Below, piece after piece: positions 60,988 through 64,000 of a DNA stretch of 64,000 nt; positions within the stretch are counted from its first letter, which is position 1; each line of letters begins with the position of its first letter. Both the position numbers and the translations under genes were made by a program. The DNA is taken from NCBI RefSeq assembly GCF_042654345.1, contig NZ_JBHSGB010000006.1, positions 248,001-312,000 on the forward strand, in the 5' to 3' direction. The notes beneath the pieces are model-generated. The model had not been told where the DNA came from. It saw only the letters and a program-made list of their open reading frames with translations, and did no database searches. The DNA is from Pararheinheimera marina. Its GTDB lineage: Bacteria > Pseudomonadota > Gammaproteobacteria > Enterobacterales > Alteromonadaceae.

Positions 60988-62193
60988 TTAATTGTCGGCA
61001 CAGCCCAGAGGCAGTTTTAAGCGGGCAATGGCCCCACCTTCAGCCCTTTGCAGCCGGATAAAGTCGCCGCCATGCTGGCGGGCGACCCGCTGCACAATGG
61101 CCAGACCCAGACCATGGTGAGACAAGCCATCGGTGTTATGTTCCCTGTTACTGTTCCAGCCTTCGCCATCATCACAGACATCAATCAGGCAATCCTGCTG
61201 TACCAGACTGATTTCAATCCAGACCTTGGTCTGACAATAACGCAGCGCATTGCTAAGCAGGTTGGATAAGGCGCGTTGCAACAGCTTCTGATCGGCCTGC
61301 AGCACTACAGCCCCAGCACTATGCAGCTGGATCTGATGTTCAGTATTGGTAGCAAATTTATCTATCAGCTCTTGCAGCAGCCGATCCAGCCGCACGTCGC
61401 TTAGCTGCAGTTCAGAACGGAAGTTTTGCTGAGCCAGCCGCAGGTAGTCATACACATTGTCTTCAATTTCCTGCAAATTCCGGCTGATTTGCGCCGACTG
61501 CTCAGTACTTAAACGCTGCTCCAAGTTCAGCAGTACAAAGCGTAGCCTGGCCAAAGGGGTTTTAATATCATGGCAGACGGTATCGGCCATTTCGCGCTGC
61601 AACGAATTCAGGTCGGCGATGGTCTGATTCATCCGACTGAGCGAGCGCGCCAGCGGCTGCAAATAAGACTGCTCACTGAGCTGAAAGGCTGGCAAATGGC
61701 CCAGTTTAATTTCCTGCAACGCACTGCGTCTTAAGGTATCCACGTCACGGAATAAATTCCGGCTCAGCCAAAACAGACAGAGTAACAGCAGCAATAAAAA
61801 CACATGCGCCAGGTCGATACTGAAATCCGCACCATCGGGTAAATTCAGCTGACTTAAACAGATGAGTTCGCCCCCCGACATCTCACTGCACATGGACGCA
61901 TTGCCCTGGGTATCCCGCATCACTTCAACGCCGTACACCACATCAGGTTGCGGCTGCCAGTAGCCTTTAGGGTAAGTGACATACAGGCTGTTTGGACAAT
62001 CGTCGGTATCGGACAGCCGACAATGCAGCTGCTGCGATTCACTGTGATGGTACACCTGATGCAACATACTGCGGGCCGCTTCGACCATTTCGTCGCCCTG
62101 ATAAAACCAGTTGTACAGCTGGTTCAGGCTGAAAAACAGCAGCAGCACCAGCAGTACAATACCGAGGTAAAAACGCAGCAACGCCGACTTCAT
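60988..62193 (-). CDS. Sensor histidine kinase
   Basis: This 401-residue kinase starts at ATG 62193, overlapping the regulator stop as ATGA. It has a membrane helix at residues 5-25, a periplasmic sensor (about 26-150, with Cys residues in CRLSDTDDC), a second helix (HVFLLLLLLCLFWL), a HAMP-like linker and the H-box with phospho-acceptor His in DTVCHDIKTPLARL. The ATPase domain has N-box SNLLSNALRYC, G1 DVCDDGEG and G2 GLGLAIVQ. It is co-expressed with the response regulator and the DUF3019 gene. Confidence 0.94.
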   Translation of the reverse strand: MKSALLRFYLGIVLLVLLLFFSLNQLYNWFYQGDEMVEAARSMLHQVYHHSESQQLHCRLSDTDDCPNSLYVTYPKGYWQPQPDVVYGVEVMRDTQGNASMCSEMSGGELICLSQLNLPDGADFSIDLAHVFLLLLLLCLFWLSRNLFRDVDTLRRSALQEIKLGHLPAFQLSEQSYLQPLARSLSRMNQTIADLNSLQREMADTVCHDIKTPLARLRFVLLNLEQRLSTEQSAQISRNLQEIEDNVYDYLRLAQQNFRSELQLSDVRLDRLLQELIDKFATNTEHQIQLHSAGAVVLQADQKLLQRALSNLLSNALRYCQTKVWIEISLVQQDCLIDVCDDGEGWNSNREHNTDGLSHHGLGLAIVQRVARQHGGDFIRLQRAEGGAIARLKLPLGCADN

Positions 62194-62885
62194 TCGTCGC
62201 CTCCTGCCAGGCTGGCGTGGCTGATGCGGTAGCCCTGCCCCCACACCACCTGCACATTCCAGTTCGGATCCTGTTGCTGCAGTTTTTTCCGTAGCCGCGA
62301 CGCCCGGCCATCCATGGTGCGGTCGACGCCATCGTATTCACGGGTCAGCTGTTCGCGAAACAGCCGTTCACGGCTCACCACAGCGCCGTAGTTTTCCAAC
62401 AGCGTCTGCAGTAACTGCAATTCGGCATTGGTCAGCCGCAGCTCTTCAGTGTCGAGAAACACCCGTCCGGCCACCTGATCAATGTGCAGGTTATGCCGCT
62501 TTATAAAAGTGCGGTCTGGCTCTGCCACTATTGCAGGTAAAAACACCTTAATCTTCGCCAGCAGAATTCGTGGGTCCAGCGGTTTGAGCAGGTAATCCTG
62601 AGCGCCCAGTTCCAGACCTTGCAGCTGAGCACCGACCGAGGTTTGTGCTGTCATGAAGAGCACAGGTCCTTTAAACTGCTGGCGAATTTGTTTCACCAAA
62701 TCGAAACCGCTGCTGCCCGGCAACATCACATCACAGACCAATAAATCAAAACGCTGGGCCAGCAGCAGCTTTTTTGCTTTTTGTGCATTGCCACAGCTGC
62801 TGACCTGGTAGCCTTCATTTTGCAGAAAGTCTGCCACCAGCTTGCACAACTCAGCATCGTCTTCCACCAGCAGAATATGCTGCAT
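62190..62885 (-). CDS. OmpR-family response regulator
   Basis: The 231-residue regulator starts at ATG 62885, overlapping the DUF3019 stop; five upstream codons are open. The receiver has the acidic pair LVEDDAE, the phosphoacceptor Asp in LLVCDVMLPG and Lys in YLLKPLDP. The C-terminal winged helix carries LTNAELQLLQTLLENYG, VSRERLFREQ and YRIS, the OmpR/PhoB type. It is cotranscribed and translationally coupled with the downstream kinase. Confidence 0.95.
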   Translation of the reverse strand: MQHILLVEDDAELCKLVADFLQNEGYQVSSCGNAQKAKKLLLAQRFDLLVCDVMLPGSSGFDLVKQIRQQFKGPVLFMTAQTSVGAQLQGLELGAQDYLLKPLDPRILLAKIKVFLPAIVAEPDRTFIKRHNLHIDQVAGRVFLDTEELRLTNAELQLLQTLLENYGAVVSRERLFREQLTREYDGVDRTMDGRASRLRKKLQQQDPNWNVQVVWGQGYRISHASLAGGDE

Positions 62886-63259
62886 CAGGGCGTCCCCCAA
62901 CTGCGGCTACGCTTAAGCAACTGATCGCCGGCATTCAGGTCCACCTGCAATACCCGCACTAACCGCTGGCTGACCAGCGCCCCCGACTGCTGATCACGCA
63001 ATTCAAAACGGCTGTGTTCAGTCAATACCAGTTGCAACTGCTGCCTGACCTCGCGGCCACAGAGTAAAGGTTCTGCTTTGGACTGCAGATAAAGGCATAG
63101 CTGTTGTTCGTTTTGCCATTCAACGGAGAGTTGCAGGCTGCAGGCTTGATGGCTGTGGTGAAGACATAAACGTGGCTTCAGGCTAAACGAGTCAGCCCGG
63201 GCCTGGCCAGTGCACAGCATCGCGCCGCCCAATAACAAGGAAATAAACAGTAGTCGCAT
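62885..63259 (-). CDS. DUF3019 family exported protein
   Basis: This 124-residue protein has a signal peptide (LLFISLLLGGAMLCTGQARA) and the DUF3019 pattern FSLKPRLCLHHSHQACSLQL with several cysteines (C-x-n-C pairs that could form disulphides), ending SRSWGTP. Its TGA overlaps the response-regulator ATG. DUF3019 genes are regularly found beside two-component systems in Shewanella-like bacteria, which suggests it may be a periplasmic part of the sensing system (inference). An in-frame ATG at 63277 is a less likely start. Confidence 0.85.
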   Translation of the reverse strand: MRLLFISLLLGGAMLCTGQARADSFSLKPRLCLHHSHQACSLQLSVEWQNEQQLCLYLQSKAEPLLCGREVRQQLQLVLTEHSRFELRDQQSGALVSQRLVRVLQVDLNAGDQLLKRSRSWGTP

Positions 63260-63300
63260 AACGAAGTGCCGACACAAAGTGAAGTTATTACTCTGCCTGA

Positions 63301-63340
63301 AGCTTTACCGGCAGGCAAGCAAGCGACTGCCGGTAAAGCT
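63301..63340 (-). terminator. Hairpin downstream of the TonB-dependent receptor gene
   Basis: A perfect 14-bp stem (63301-63314 with 63327-63340, AGCTTTACCGGCAG/CTGCCGGTAAAGCT) sits eight bases past the receptor stop. No strong T-run follows on the minus strand. Confidence 0.6.
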
Positions 63341-63348
63341 GGTGCAGA

Positions 63349-64000
63349 TCAGAACTGATAACGTACTTCCAGGCCATAGGTCAGTGGCGGGTTCAATGAC
63401 ACCGTTGGCGTGCCAAGTGCAGCGGCGGCAAAGCCACCAATACCGCCTGTGGTGTCCTGGTCCAGCAGGTTTTTGCCAAACAGCGCCAGTTCCCACTGAT
63501 CATCACTGCTGCTCCAGCTGATGCGGGCATTCAGATCTTTGCGATCGGCGAAATAAGCCGGAATGCTGTAGGCCACAGGCAACAGGTCTGGATCATCAGC
63601 TCTGGTATTTTCTTCGTAGACATAGTCCATATGCAGCTTCAGATACCCATTGGCCCATTGGCCTGGCACCGCCCAGTCTGCCGTCAGGGTGTACGAATCG
63701 GCCGTTGAGCCTTTGTCGGTGTCAGTCACTAAGTCGCCGTCTGCGTTATAGAACTGATCCCATCTGGATTCTGTTTTGCGATACTCAGTGACCAGACCCA
63801 ACTTCAGGCTGTCCAGCGCCTGCCAGTCCAGCACCAGCTCCATACCCCGGATATCCTGGTCGCCGTTAATCACCATAGGCACAGCCACGCCGGAATCCGG
63901 CTCTTTGCTGTTGACCGATTGCTGCCTGTTGTCCAGATCCATGTCAAAAGCAACCAGTTGCAGACGGACTGTCTGCCATAAATCGGCTTTGTAGCCCAGC
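63349..64000 (-). CDS. TonB-dependent receptor, C-terminal part (5' end outside window)
   Basis: The open minus-strand frame runs off the right edge (GYKADLWQTVRLQLVAFD precedes the internal Met at 63942). About 217 residues are visible. Alternating beta-strand pattern, the conserved C-terminal segment ELALFGKNLLDQDT and the ending GLEVRYQF (terminal aromatic, for outer-membrane barrel insertion) mark a TonB-dependent receptor barrel. The plug domain and ligand clues lie outside the window. It is upstream of the DUF3019-regulator-kinase operon on the same strand. Confidence 0.88.
   Translation of the reverse strand, partial: LGYKADLWQTVRLQLVAFDMDLDNRQQSVNSKEPDSGVAVPMVINGDQDIRGMELVLDWQALDSLKLGLVTEYRKTESRWDQFYNADGDLVTDTDKGSTADSYTLTADWAVPGQWANGYLKLHMDYVYEENTRADDPDLLPVAYSIPAYFADRKDLNARISWSSSDDQWELALFGKNLLDQDTTGGIGGFAAAALGTPTVSLNPPLTYGLEVRYQF

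Overview
The window looks like a core chromosomal stretch of a marine or freshwater gammaproteobacterium of the Alteromonadales/Chromatiaceae type, plausibly Rheinheimera or a close relative (inference). The reasons are the enterobacterial-like gene order (ygfB-pepP-ubiH-ubiI-gcvTHP; zapA-6S RNA-ygfA; gltX next to tRNA-Val genes; ycgN-ycgM-ycgL-minCDE-rnd-fadD-slp-tsaB-yoaA; hisGDCBHAFI), together with families common in these groups (DUF3019, DUF3297, DUF2919, a receiver-TPR protein) and an SMC protein rather than MukB.

Layout. 1-5.0 kb is accessory. It holds the 3' part of a large SF1 helicase with a Vsr-like nuclease domain and DUF3320, then an AT-rich NACHT-type NTPase gene. The NACHT gene is one continuous protein only if two -1 frame changes are made, each at a run of seven A. 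This pair looks like anti-phage machinery. 5.1-14.4 kb (minus strand) carries the glycine cleavage operon gcvT-gcvH-gcvP and the ubiquinone/peptidase operon ygfB-pepP-ubiH-ubiI. 14.5-17.8 kb (plus) carries zapA, 6S RNA, ygfA, rpiA and serA. 17.9-20.2 kb (minus) holds a DUF481 outer-membrane protein and gltX. 20.3-21.0 kb is a tandem array of four identical tRNA-Val(UAC) genes, interleaved with two degenerate tRNA relics.

21.2-31.2 kb has a receiver-TPR protein, a DUF2919 membrane protein, the smc-zipA-ligA operon, cysZ and a small MscS-like channel. 31.2-36.9 kb is the ycgN/FAH-hydrolase/mltB/ycgL cluster (minus), minCDE (plus) and rnd (minus). 37.0-46.0 kb has fadD, an alpha/beta hydrolase, an exported methyltransferase, a Slp lipoprotein, alkaline phosphatase, tsaB, the helicase yoaA and two small unknown genes. 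46.3-53.6 kb is a complete histidine operon with a leader peptide of six consecutive His codons and an attenuator. 54-64 kb is mixed: a membrane protein, DUF3297, an SMR transporter, a periplasmic solute-binding protein, a PDZ protein, a lipoprotein, a secreted amidohydrolase, a LURP-one-like protein, a LysE exporter, a translationally coupled DUF3019-response regulator-histidine kinase operon, and the 3' end of a TonB-dependent receptor.

Structures of note beyond genes: a perfect 25-bp palindrome of the GGGGTCAGGTCTTG type occurs twice, each time at a convergent gene junction, and the two copies differ by a compensatory base-pair change. The window also contains many clear intrinsic terminators. 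The most unusual locus is the helicase/NACHT pair at the left edge.
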